This document shows, one piece after another, positions 1 to 7,981 of a DNA stretch of 64,000 bases. The stretch covers positions 1 through 64,000 of the forward strand of contig CAZDEO010000008.1 of assembly GCA_964504445.1 (NCBI GenBank), in the 5' to 3' direction. Position numbers and translations under genes: made by a program. This DNA comes from JACSRF01 sp964504445. Its GTDB lineage: Bacteria > Chloroflexota > Anaerolineae > Promineifilales > Promineifilaceae. Below the pieces are notes generated by a model. It worked only from the letters and a program-made list of their open reading frames with translations. It was not told the origin of the DNA and did not search any database. Positions within the stretch are counted from its first letter, which is position 1; each line of letters opens with the position of its first letter.

Positions 1-2904
1 GTGGACTTGCTGGCGTTTATGCCCCTGGCCAACATTGGTGGCGGTAATGGTAACGATATTTGGGGCTGGACGGATCCGCAGACCAACCATGAGTATGCCT
101 TGATGGGCCGCTCCAGCGGTGTTTCTTTTGTAGACATCAGCGACCCGGAAAACCCAATTTACCTGGGCAACCTGCCGACGCAAACGTCAAACTCCACCTG
201 GCGGGATATTAAAGTGTATGCCAATTACGCCTTTGTAGTCAGCGAAGCCAGCAACCATGGCATGCAGGTGTTTGACTTGACTCAGTTGCGCAACGTGCAG
301 AATCCACCGGTGACTTTTAGCGTTACAGCCCATTACAATGGTTTTGGGAATGCCCATAATATTGTCATCAATGAAGCCTCCGGTTATGCCTTTGGCGTAG
401 GGACAAACACCTGCGGTGGCGGCTTGCACATAGTGAATATTCAAAACCCAATCAGCCCCACCTTTGCCGGTTGTTTTAGCAGTGATGGGTATACCCATGA
501 TGCCCAATGCGTTCTTTATAGCGGGCCAGATGGGGACCATCAGGGTAAGGAAGTCTGCTTCAATTCCAACGAAGATACGCTGACGATTGTGGATGTGACC
601 AACAAAGTGACGCCGGTTCAGCTTTCGCGCACTGGCTATGCCGGGTCTGGCTATACCCATCAAGGGTGGGTAGATCCCAGCCAGACCTACTACTTGCAAG
701 GTGACGAGTTGGACGAAAATTTCTTTGGTCACAATACGCGCACCTACGTGTGGGACGTGAGCAACCTGGATCAGCCGGTGTTATTGGGCAATTTTACGGC
801 CGTTACTCCCGCCATTGACCACAATTTGTACATCAAAGGCAGCTACATATTCCAGTCCAACTACCGCGCTGGTTTGCGCATTTTGCAGGCCAACGATTAT
901 GCCACGAATGATCTAGAAGAGGTGGCATACTTCGACATTTACCCATCCAGCGATAGTCCCAACTTCAACGGGAGCTGGAGCAATTACCCCTATTTTGCCA
1001 GCGGCGTGGTCATTGTTAGCGGCATTGAGCAGGGCTTGTTTATTTTGCAGCCCCAATTGGCAGAAGAGCCAACCTATGGCGTGGCCTTATCCCCGGATGA
1101 TGCCGCCGAAGACCTGCCCGGTACGACTATCACCTACACGCTGCAGATTACCAACACCGGCACGGTATCCGACACCTTTACTTTGGATGTATCCAGTGAG
1201 TGGACGGCCGGTGCGTCGCTGTTTTTGGTGGCGCTGGTTGGTGGCGCAAGCGACACCTTTACGGTGGCGGTGCAAATTCCGACAGATGCGGTTGGGGGAA
1301 CAGGGGACGTGGCTACGGTCACGGCCGTTTCCCATGGCGACGGCAGCGTCAGTGCGGCAACCCAACTGACCACCACGGCCACTGCTTTGTTTGGCATAGA
1401 CCTTTCTGGCCCCACAGCGGGCAGCGCCCTGCCTGGGGAGAGCATCACCTACACGCTGCGCCTGACCAATACCGGCAACCTGACCGACACGTTTGCCCTT
1501 TCGGCTAGCGCGACCTGGGCAACGGCCGTTACCCCCACCAGCGTTATCCTGGCGCCAACCACTGCCGCTGACGTGCAGGTAACCACCCAGGCGTCCCTTA
1601 CGGCTACCGTGGGAATGACGGATACGGCCGTTTTTCAGGCCATTTCCACCCAAGCACCCGCTGTCACGGCCACCTGGACCATAACAACCACGGTTGAGGG
1701 GTACGTCACCTTCCTGCCTGTGGTTACCCACAATTTTGCACCCTCCCAAGAAATTGCCTGCGTGGCAGGCTTTGCCGGGGCCTATCCCTGCGCTAACGTG
1801 AACTACCTTTCCTTTACCTCCCTGGCTGATTTGCAGGCCGACGGGCAAAAAGCGGCCAATCTCTGGGGCTGGACGGACCCGCAAGACGGCCGTGAATATG
1901 TCCTCTTTGGCCTCACAGACAAGCTGGCATTTATCAACATCTCTGACCCTCTCAACCCCATCGTAGTGGGCTTTTTGCCCAACCAGACCATCACCAATCC
2001 GGTCAATTACCGCGACGTTAAGGTGTACGACCATTATGCCCTGGTCATTGCCGACGAAAATAGCCAGCACGGCCTGCAAGTGTTTGACCTGCACCATCTG
2101 CGGGGCGCCAGCGGCCCGCCCGTAACTTTTAGCGCCGATGCCGTGTTTGCGGATTTTGGCAATGCCCATAACCTCTTTGTACACGAAGCCACCGGTTACG
2201 CCTACGTGGTGCGCAACACGGAACCGGTGCTGTGCAGCAGCGCCGTTTATATTCTCAATATCCAAGACCCGCTCAACCCCGCCTTTGTGAACTGCTTCGA
2301 CGAAGGCGGGGCGGCCTCGGACGTGATGTGCGTGGTGTACGATGGGCCAGATAGCGCTTATCAAGGCCGGGAAATCTGCCTGGTGGCCAGCGACGACGAA
2401 ATTTTGGTGGCCGACATGACCGACAAAAATAACCCGGCGAATCTGGCCACGCTAACCTATCCCGACGTGCACCGCGCCCACCTGGCCTGGTTCACCGCAG
2501 ACCACCGCTATTTTGTCTCTTCTGACATGAACGACGAGATGATGATGGGCTTTAACACGCGCATTTTCATCTGGGACATAGCCGACGTGGACGCCCCAAT
2601 GCTGAAGGGCATTTACACCGGGCCTACGCCCGCCAGCGACCATAACGTTTGGGTGAATGGAGACTACGCTTACGTGGGGAACTTCCGCGCCGGCGCACGC
2701 ATTCTGGACCTGAGGGACATTGCCAACACGAGTATGAGTAACGTCACCATTACGGAGGCGGCCTACTTTGACACCTACCCGGCCAACGACAACACGGGCC
2801 ACATGGGCGGCGTGTGGGCCATTTACCCCTACTTTGGCAGCGGGGTAATGGCCGTCAGTGATCGGGAGGCAGGTTTGTATTTGCTACGGCCGTTGCTGCC
2901 CTGA
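1..2904 (+). CDS. Choice-of-anchor B family beta-propeller protein, duplicated, 5' partial
   Basis: Extracellular repeat protein of unknown role. Residues 1-352 and about 586-967 are two homologous LVIVD/choice-of-anchor B propellers: both hold GWTDPQ, FVDISDP or FINISDP, QVFDL, a GNAHN motif and DHN. Between them lie two Ig-like segments (about 360-460 and 465-570) with the repeated motif TYTL-ITNTG-DTF, similar to NEW3 or DUF11-type domains, and then FLPVV near residue 571. The second propeller is preceded by CVAGFAGAYPC, and the first half begins right after the equivalent point. The true start and signal peptide therefore lie upstream of the window, and the GTG at position 1 is not the start. 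The stop is TGA at 2902-2904. The next gene starts 19 bases on and encodes another propeller protein. Family call is confident; function is unknown. Confidence 0.85.
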   Translation: MDLLAFMPLANIGGGNGNDIWGWTDPQTNHEYALMGRSSGVSFVDISDPENPIYLGNLPTQTSNSTWRDIKVYANYAFVVSEASNHGMQVFDLTQLRNVQNPPVTFSVTAHYNGFGNAHNIVINEASGYAFGVGTNTCGGGLHIVNIQNPISPTFAGCFSSDGYTHDAQCVLYSGPDGDHQGKEVCFNSNEDTLTIVDVTNKVTPVQLSRTGYAGSGYTHQGWVDPSQTYYLQGDELDENFFGHNTRTYVWDVSNLDQPVLLGNFTAVTPAIDHNLYIKGSYIFQSNYRAGLRILQANDYATNDLEEVAYFDIYPSSDSPNFNGSWSNYPYFASGVVIVSGIEQGLFILQPQLAEEPTYGVALSPDDAAEDLPGTTITYTLQITNTGTVSDTFTLDVSSEWTAGASLFLVALVGGASDTFTVAVQIPTDAVGGTGDVATVTAVSHGDGSVSAATQLTTTATALFGIDLSGPTAGSALPGESITYTLRLTNTGNLTDTFALSASATWATAVTPTSVILAPTTAADVQVTTQASLTATVGMTDTAVFQAISTQAPAVTATWTITTTVEGYVTFLPVVTHNFAPSQEIACVAGFAGAYPCANVNYLSFTSLADLQADGQKAANLWGWTDPQDGREYVLFGLTDKLAFINISDPLNPIVVGFLPNQTITNPVNYRDVKVYDHYALVIADENSQHGLQVFDLHHLRGASGPPVTFSADAVFADFGNAHNLFVHEATGYAYVVRNTEPVLCSSAVYILNIQDPLNPAFVNCFDEGGAASDVMCVVYDGPDSAYQGREICLVASDDEILVADMTDKNNPANLATLTYPDVHRAHLAWFTADHRYFVSSDMNDEMMMGFNTRIFIWDIADVDAPMLKGIYTGPTPASDHNVWVNGDYAYVGNFRAGARILDLRDIANTSMSNVTITEAAYFDTYPANDNTGHMGGVWAIYPYFGSGVMAVSDREAGLYLLRPLLP

Positions 2905-2923
2905 TGATGGCGGAGGAGTTGGC

Positions 2924-4417
2924 GTGAAACGGTGGGCTGGCATTGGAATATTGACGGCGCTGCTGGGGCTGCTGGTGGTGGGGGTAACGGCCGTTTCCCC
3001 CACCACGGCCGTTTCATACAGCACCTTCCTGGGCGCAGACGCGGCTGAATACGGCCGGGCTGTGGCCTTGGATGCAGCGGGCAATCTCTACGTCACCGGT
3101 GAGACCCAATCTACCTCTTTCCCGGAAGGCGCCGCAGCCCCCCAGCATGGCATTGACGTTTATGTGGCCAAATTCAACGCCGCCAGCGGGGCCGCTGACT
3201 ACATTCTTTGGTTTAATGCCCTGACTCTTTTTGCCGAGGATTACGCCTATGGGCTGGCTGTGGGGCCGGATGGCAGCGCTTACGTGGTGGGCGACACCCG
3301 CTCCGATGATTTTTGCGCCTTGTTTGGCGACGTGCCGGGGTTTGACACCACCTACAACGGCGGTGGCGATGCTTTTGTGCTGAAAATTAAGCCGGACGGC
3401 AGCGGTCTGGATTACTGCACCTTCATTGGCGGCGGTGAAGCTGACGTGGCCCGCGCCGTTGCCCTGGCGGCCGACGGCAGCGTAGTGGTCACGGGCGGCA
3501 CCTGGTCGGAAGGGGGCTTCCCCCTGACTACTCAGGCTTATGACGACAGCCACAATGGCCTGCGCGACGTGTTTGTGCTGAAACTAGACCCCACGGGGAC
3601 GGCGCTGCTCTTTTCGACTTACCTGGGCGGCAGTGGGCAGGAGGAGGGCGTGGCGGTGGCGATGGGTGCGGGGGGGGAAACGGTCGTGACCGGCTGGACC
3701 TTTTCTACGGACTTTCCCACCTCGCCCCTGGCCTACGACGCCGACCACAATGGCAGCGCCGACATCTTTGTCTCCATTTTGAATGCTGACGGCGCGGAAC
3801 TGCTGGCCAGCACATACCTGGGTGGCGCGCAGGACGACCGGTCAACGGGGCTGGCATTAGCTACTGGCGGCGATCTGGTGGTTGCCGGGTACAGCGCCTC
3901 ACCCGATTTTCCCGCCACGGCAGGAGCCTGGGACGGTCACCTGGATGGCGCGGTAGACGCCACCGTGACCAGGCTGGCCCCGGATGGCAGCGATCTGGTT
4001 TTCAGCACCTTCTTGGGCGGAGCAGCAGAAGATTGGGCCAGTGGGCTGATTCTGGATGCGGCCGACCGGGCTTACGTGACAGGCCGTACCTGGTCGGCAG
4101 ATTTTCCGACAACGCCGGACGCTATTGGCGAAACGCTTGACGGCGGGCGAGATGGCTTTCTTGCCCAACTTAGCACCGATGGTAAGCGCCTGGGTTATGG
4201 TTCCTACTTGGGGGGCAGCGACTGGGATGATAGCCTGGCTATTTCCGCCAGCGGTGAGTGGCTGGCTTTGGCAGGAGCCACCCGCTCGGCAGATTTTCCG
4301 GTGACAACCAATGCTTATGATGACGCGCTAAATGGCGATTATGACAGTTTTGTGCTGCGCCTGGAGCGGCCCCAACCGGTTAATTACCCGATTTTTTTAC
4401 CGGTGGTGCGCTATTGA
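2924..4417 (+). CDS. Secreted SBBP-repeat beta-propeller protein
   Basis: A 497-residue exported protein. The GTG start at 2924 is chosen because GGAGG lies at 2912-2916 and the product then opens with a signal peptide (KRW followed by a hydrophobic stretch to about residue 29); the frame stays open upstream only inside the previous gene. The mature part is a run of SBBP-type repeats of about 60 residues, each with a variant of STYLGGS, a D-A-VTG block and an ADFPTT block, as expected for a beta-propeller. It ends in IFLPVVRY, resembling the FLPVV segment inside the preceding protein. Likely surface-exposed or secreted; ligand and role unknown. Probably co-transcribed with the preceding gene. 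Confidence 0.85.
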   Translation: MKRWAGIGILTALLGLLVVGVTAVSPTTAVSYSTFLGADAAEYGRAVALDAAGNLYVTGETQSTSFPEGAAAPQHGIDVYVAKFNAASGAADYILWFNALTLFAEDYAYGLAVGPDGSAYVVGDTRSDDFCALFGDVPGFDTTYNGGGDAFVLKIKPDGSGLDYCTFIGGGEADVARAVALAADGSVVVTGGTWSEGGFPLTTQAYDDSHNGLRDVFVLKLDPTGTALLFSTYLGGSGQEEGVAVAMGAGGETVVTGWTFSTDFPTSPLAYDADHNGSADIFVSILNADGAELLASTYLGGAQDDRSTGLALATGGDLVVAGYSASPDFPATAGAWDGHLDGAVDATVTRLAPDGSDLVFSTFLGGAAEDWASGLILDAADRAYVTGRTWSADFPTTPDAIGETLDGGRDGFLAQLSTDGKRLGYGSYLGGSDWDDSLAISASGEWLALAGATRSADFPVTTNAYDDALNGDYDSFVLRLERPQPVNYPIFLPVVRY

Positions 4418-4560
4418 GCTTGTTTCCATGAATGGGGCCTAAGGGGCAAGCCTGGTTGTGTTAGGTAGTAGCGGTACGGCCGTTTCTCCAGGGCAAATTT
4501 AGCAAGGCGACATGGGGCGGCAGCCAGAAATAGGTGCATCGCCGCAGAGGAGCGCGTTTT

Positions 4561-5670
4561 TTATGTCCAGGGCAGGCATAATGTTCGTGCTTGTTTGACA
4601 TAATTAGTAATGTGGCGAATAAGCACTTCGTCCATGGGTTCCCCAGTTTGATATGCTTTGAACCAGGCCACAATTTCTGCCAGCGCTTCCTCCCATGTGA
4701 AGACGGGCTGCCAGCCAAGTCGTGCGGCTGCTTTGTCCCAACTGAGCCGCAGCAGACCAGTTTCCACTTTGGCGTATCCTGGTTCTGTATGTGTCCATGA
4801 GCCGCTGCCCCATAAGGCAATGAGTTTTTCGGCAATTTGACGGGTTGACACACCCTGCTGCTCGCGGGGGCCAAAGTTCCACGCTTCACCAAAGGCAGGG
4901 CCCTCGTGAAGTAGCTTGGTGCCCAACCAGAGATAGCCGCTCAGGGGTTCTAGCACGTGCTGCCAGGGGCGTACGCTGAGAGGGTTGCGTACGCCAATTG
5001 ATTCGCCGGTCATCAGGGCTTTCATGCAATCGGGAACGAGGCGGTATTGACCAAAATCTCCGCCGCCAATGACATTACCGGCACGCGCGGTTGCAATGGC
5101 TACGCCATGGTCGTCGTAGTTTTCGGAAGAGAAAAAGGTACTCCGATAAGCAGCGGTAGCCAGTTCCGCCATGGCTTTGCTGGCGCTGTAGGGATCTTGA
5201 CCTCCCAAACGATCGCTTTCACGATACCCCCACAGCCATTCCTGGTTTTCGTACACTTTATCAGTGGTGATGACGACCACAGCACGCACGCTGTGCCCTT
5301 CTTGCCGGACGGCTTCTAGCAGGTTAACGGTGCCGCTGGCGTTGGTGTCGAAGGTGAGCTTGGGTTCGGCAACGCCGCGTAGCACAATGGGTTGGGCAGC
5401 AAGGTGAAAGATGAGGGTGGGGCGGTGGGTGGCAATGAGGTGGGCAACGGCCGTTTCATCGCGCACATCACCTCGCACGTCTTTCACCTGCTCATGCAGG
5501 TTGCTTATCTGGAAATTGCTTGGGTTCGTGGGGGGATCGGGCAGACTAAAGCCAATAACATTTGCGCCCAATGCGCGTAACCAGGCTGCCAGCCAGGATC
5601 CCTTAAAGCCCGTATGTCCGGTAATTAGCACTGTTGTGCCATTATAAATGCCATCAAAAAGGTTTTGCAT
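4561..5670 (-). CDS. rfbG: CDP-glucose 4,6-dehydratase
   Basis: A 369-residue short-chain dehydrogenase of the extended NDP-sugar dehydratase group. It converts CDP-glucose to CDP-4-keto-6-deoxyglucose, an entry to 3,6-dideoxyhexoses and other deoxysugars. The N-terminal Rossmann motif is TGHTGFKGSW, typical of RfbG. The active-site region is TTDKVYEN, then YSASKAMAE as the YxxxK pair, followed by ARAGNVIGGGD. The ATG at 5670 is preferred over an in-frame ATG 66 bases upstream because GGGAG sits just in front of it and the family N-terminus begins close to QNLF. The cytidylyltransferase partner (rfbF) is not in the window. Divergent from the acyltransferase that follows. Belongs by context to the surface polysaccharide locus. 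Confidence 0.88.
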   Translation of the reverse strand: MQNLFDGIYNGTTVLITGHTGFKGSWLAAWLRALGANVIGFSLPDPPTNPSNFQISNLHEQVKDVRGDVRDETAVAHLIATHRPTLIFHLAAQPIVLRGVAEPKLTFDTNASGTVNLLEAVRQEGHSVRAVVVITTDKVYENQEWLWGYRESDRLGGQDPYSASKAMAELATAAYRSTFFSSENYDDHGVAIATARAGNVIGGGDFGQYRLVPDCMKALMTGESIGVRNPLSVRPWQHVLEPLSGYLWLGTKLLHEGPAFGEAWNFGPREQQGVSTRQIAEKLIALWGSGSWTHTEPGYAKVETGLLRLSWDKAAARLGWQPVFTWEEALAEIVAWFKAYQTGEPMDEVLIRHITNYVKQARTLCLPWT

Positions 5671-5807
5671 CGTTATCTCCCACTTATGCTTTCCGCCGGG
5701 TAAGGTGTAAGGTGTGTTGTAAGATATTCTGCCCATAATGCGGATGGTATTGTGGCAATTGTAACGCTTAATCCAAGCATGGAAAATATTGGCAAGCGGC
5801 TAGCTGT

Positions 5808-6575
5808 TTGCCCGCCCATCCAAAGCAAATAAAGAAAATCCGCGTGAGTTCATTAATTAATAACCTCAAACTATACTTGAGTCGTCAGGCTTCAGGTCTA
5901 GGTCACTATGTCTTAGAGCAAACTTTATATCTTCTAGTGGGGTGGGTGCCTACTCTTGTGGGTATTGCTATCCGCGGCGTGCTGTATCGTTTGATCTTAA
6001 AAATGGATGGCGTTGCCGCCATTGAGAGTGGCGTGCGCTTACGTTTTGCCAATAATATCCGTCTGGGGCGTGGTGTTTATTTGGATCATGGGGTTTATTT
6101 GCACGCCATGCCCAATGGCATTGATATTGGCGACGAAACGATTGTGATGCATGGCGCGGTACTGCACGTGTACAATTTTCGCAATATGCCGCATTCGGGG
6201 ATTAAAATTGGTAAGAATAGTTTGGTTGGTGAATATAGTGTGATTCGTGGGCAAGGGGGCGTGACCATCGGTGACCGGGTGTATACGTCGCCCTTTACGC
6301 AGATTATTGCCGTCAATCACATATTTGCGGACCCGCAACGGCCGTTTACCGAACAAGGCATCACCGCTGAAGGCATTGTCATTGAAGATGACGTGTGGCT
6401 GGGTGCCGGCGCGGTCATTACCGACGGCGTGCGCGTGGGTAAGGGCGCGGTGGTAGCCGCTGGCGCCGTGGTAACCAAAGATGTGCCCCCCCACACGGTC
6501 GTCGGGGGCGTGCCTGCCCGCGTTCTCAAAACCATTGATGGGAGCAGCCCGAAAACTGATAAGGTAGTTTATTAA
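5808..6575 (+). CDS. Hexapeptide-repeat acyltransferase (left-handed beta-helix)
   Basis: A protein of about 255 residues of the LbetaH O-acetyltransferase group (WcaF/LacA/CysE-like). From about residue 75 it shows the isoleucine-rich hexapeptide pattern (IRLGRGVYL, IDIGDETIV, IKIGKNSLVG, VTIGDRVY), then a loop with NHIFADP containing the candidate catalytic histidine, and the end IVIEDDVWLGAGAVITDGV and GAVVTKDVPP. It probably O-acetylates a sugar from acetyl-CoA. The start is uncertain: TTG at 5808 is the longest, while GTG at 5844 would remove 12 residues, and neither has a convincing Shine-Dalgarno. Lies in the polysaccharide locus, upstream of a GT2 gene. Confidence 0.82.
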   Translation: MPAHPKQIKKIRVSSLINNLKLYLSRQASGLGHYVLEQTLYLLVGWVPTLVGIAIRGVLYRLILKMDGVAAIESGVRLRFANNIRLGRGVYLDHGVYLHAMPNGIDIGDETIVMHGAVLHVYNFRNMPHSGIKIGKNSLVGEYSVIRGQGGVTIGDRVYTSPFTQIIAVNHIFADPQRPFTEQGITAEGIVIEDDVWLGAGAVITDGVRVGKGAVVAAGAVVTKDVPPHTVVGGVPARVLKTIDGSSPKTDKVVY

Positions 6576-6590
6576 CTGGTTTGTTAGCTT

Positions 6591-6636
6591 GCTGGTTGGT
6601 TAGTTTGGTCACCAATTAACCAACTAACTAATCAGC
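6591..6636. repeat. Long intergenic inverted repeat
   Basis: The left arm (6591-6609) and right arm (6619-6636) can pair over about 18 positions, using two G:U pairs and one bulge, around a 9-base loop. It fills most of the gap between the acyltransferase stop and the GT2 start. There is no T-tract after it, so it is not a classical terminator; it could stabilise the message or limit read-through. Seen directly; role unknown. Confidence 0.5.
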
Positions 6637-6654
6637 CACCCTAGAGAAAACAAC

Positions 6655-7854
6655 ATGACCACACTTTCTGTAGTAATTCCTGCATATAATGAAGAAGATG
6701 GTATTGCCGAGATAGCCAATCGCGTTTTGTCCGTGCGCGAGAGTCTGGCAGCGGTGGGCGTTAACGATCTGGAGTTAATTGTCGTGGATGATGGCTCCAA
6801 AGACCGCACGGTGGAAATTGCGCGCGCCATTGACGGCGTGCGGCTGATTCAACATGAGCATAACAAAGGGTATGGCGGCGCGTTGAAAACGGGCTTTGGG
6901 GCCGCCAAAGGAGACTTGATTGGCTTTTTGGATGCCGATGGTACCTACCCACCAGAGTTTTTTCCGCAGCTATGTGTAGAAGCCCTGAACGGATCTGAAC
7001 TGGTGATTGGCTCCCGTATGGCTGGAGCCGAAAGCCAGATGCCCATAACCCGCCGGGTTGGCAATTTCTTTTTTGCCAACCTGCTTTCCCTTATTGGCCG
7101 CCAGCGCGTAACAGACAGCGCCAGCGGGATGCGGGTCTTCCACCGCGAGATTATGGAGCGCATGTATCCTTTGCCTGATGGCTTGAACCTGACGCCGGTG
7201 ATGAGTACGCGGGCCATCCATGAGCGAATTTTGATCAAGGAGGTGCCTATTCCTTACAGCGAACGCTTGGGACGCTCTAAGCTGAGCGTCGTGGGGGATG
7301 GCACCCTATTTTTGCAATCTATGGTATGGACCGCGCTGACTTATAATCCGGTGCGTATTTTGGGTATGCTGGGGGTGGGCAGTGTGGGCCTTGCGGGTTT
7401 GATTATTTTGGGTTTGATTGTTGCCCGGTTGAGTGGGGTGACGCAGTTAGGGGCTTGGGGTGTGGCGGCGGTGTTTACTGCTTTGGTAACGGCCGTTGTC
7501 GGTGTGAGCCTCTTTGCTTTGGGCGTCACCTTCAATTACATGGTTACCATCTTTCACAAACGACCTGTGCGCCAGGGATTGTTTGGCAAACCCATTTTCA
7601 AGAAAATCCCGCTCAATCACCACTTTGGCTGGATGGGGCTGGTGAGTGTGCTTGTTGGCGTGGTGGTGGCTGTGGGTAGCCTGGCCTTGGGGGTTAGTGG
7701 TTGGGAGATTGAGCGCTTGTGGTTGTGGTTGTTGGGCAGCGCTATGGCTACTTTAGTGGGGGTGCAGCTTATCATTTACTGGGTACTGCTGCGGGTTTTA
7801 GAGGAATTAGGCCAGCGTGAACTGCTGACCCAAAAAGATTTGGGTTTACTGTAA
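6655..7854 (+). CDS. Family 2 glycosyltransferase, polyprenyl-phosphate sugar synthase type
   Basis: A 399-residue protein with an N-terminal GT-A domain of the DPM1/GtrB kind: VVIPAYNEE, VVDDGSKDRT, the donor/metal motif LDADGTYPPEF, and IGSRM. The C-terminal half has two pairs of membrane helices (about 235-260, 270-295, 330-350, 358-383). Members usually transfer a sugar from a nucleotide donor to polyprenyl phosphate on the inner face of the membrane, giving a donor for GT-C enzymes. ATG start at 6655, with AGAG upstream. Followed after 127 bases by a B12-radical SAM enzyme. Donor sugar cannot be read from the sequence. Confidence 0.87.
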   Translation: MTTLSVVIPAYNEEDGIAEIANRVLSVRESLAAVGVNDLELIVVDDGSKDRTVEIARAIDGVRLIQHEHNKGYGGALKTGFGAAKGDLIGFLDADGTYPPEFFPQLCVEALNGSELVIGSRMAGAESQMPITRRVGNFFFANLLSLIGRQRVTDSASGMRVFHREIMERMYPLPDGLNLTPVMSTRAIHERILIKEVPIPYSERLGRSKLSVVGDGTLFLQSMVWTALTYNPVRILGMLGVGSVGLAGLIILGLIVARLSGVTQLGAWGVAAVFTALVTAVVGVSLFALGVTFNYMVTIFHKRPVRQGLFGKPIFKKIPLNHHFGWMGLVSVLVGVVVAVGSLALGVSGWEIERLWLWLLGSAMATLVGVQLIIYWVLLRVLEELGQRELLTQKDLGLL

Positions 7855-7981
7855 GGTGAAGGAAGCTGAATTTTTATCATTATTGTAAGAAATAATGTCA
7901 TAATTGCTGGCGATAATGGGTGTAGAACGGAATTTAATCTTAGACAAGCCCAAGCTGCCTGTCTGAGTTCGGAGGTAAACT

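Noticed and set aside
1087..2364. Minus-strand open frame of 425 codons
   Set aside because: Lies wholly antisense to the choice-of-anchor B gene, whose domains are clear; the frame stays open because of GC-rich codons.
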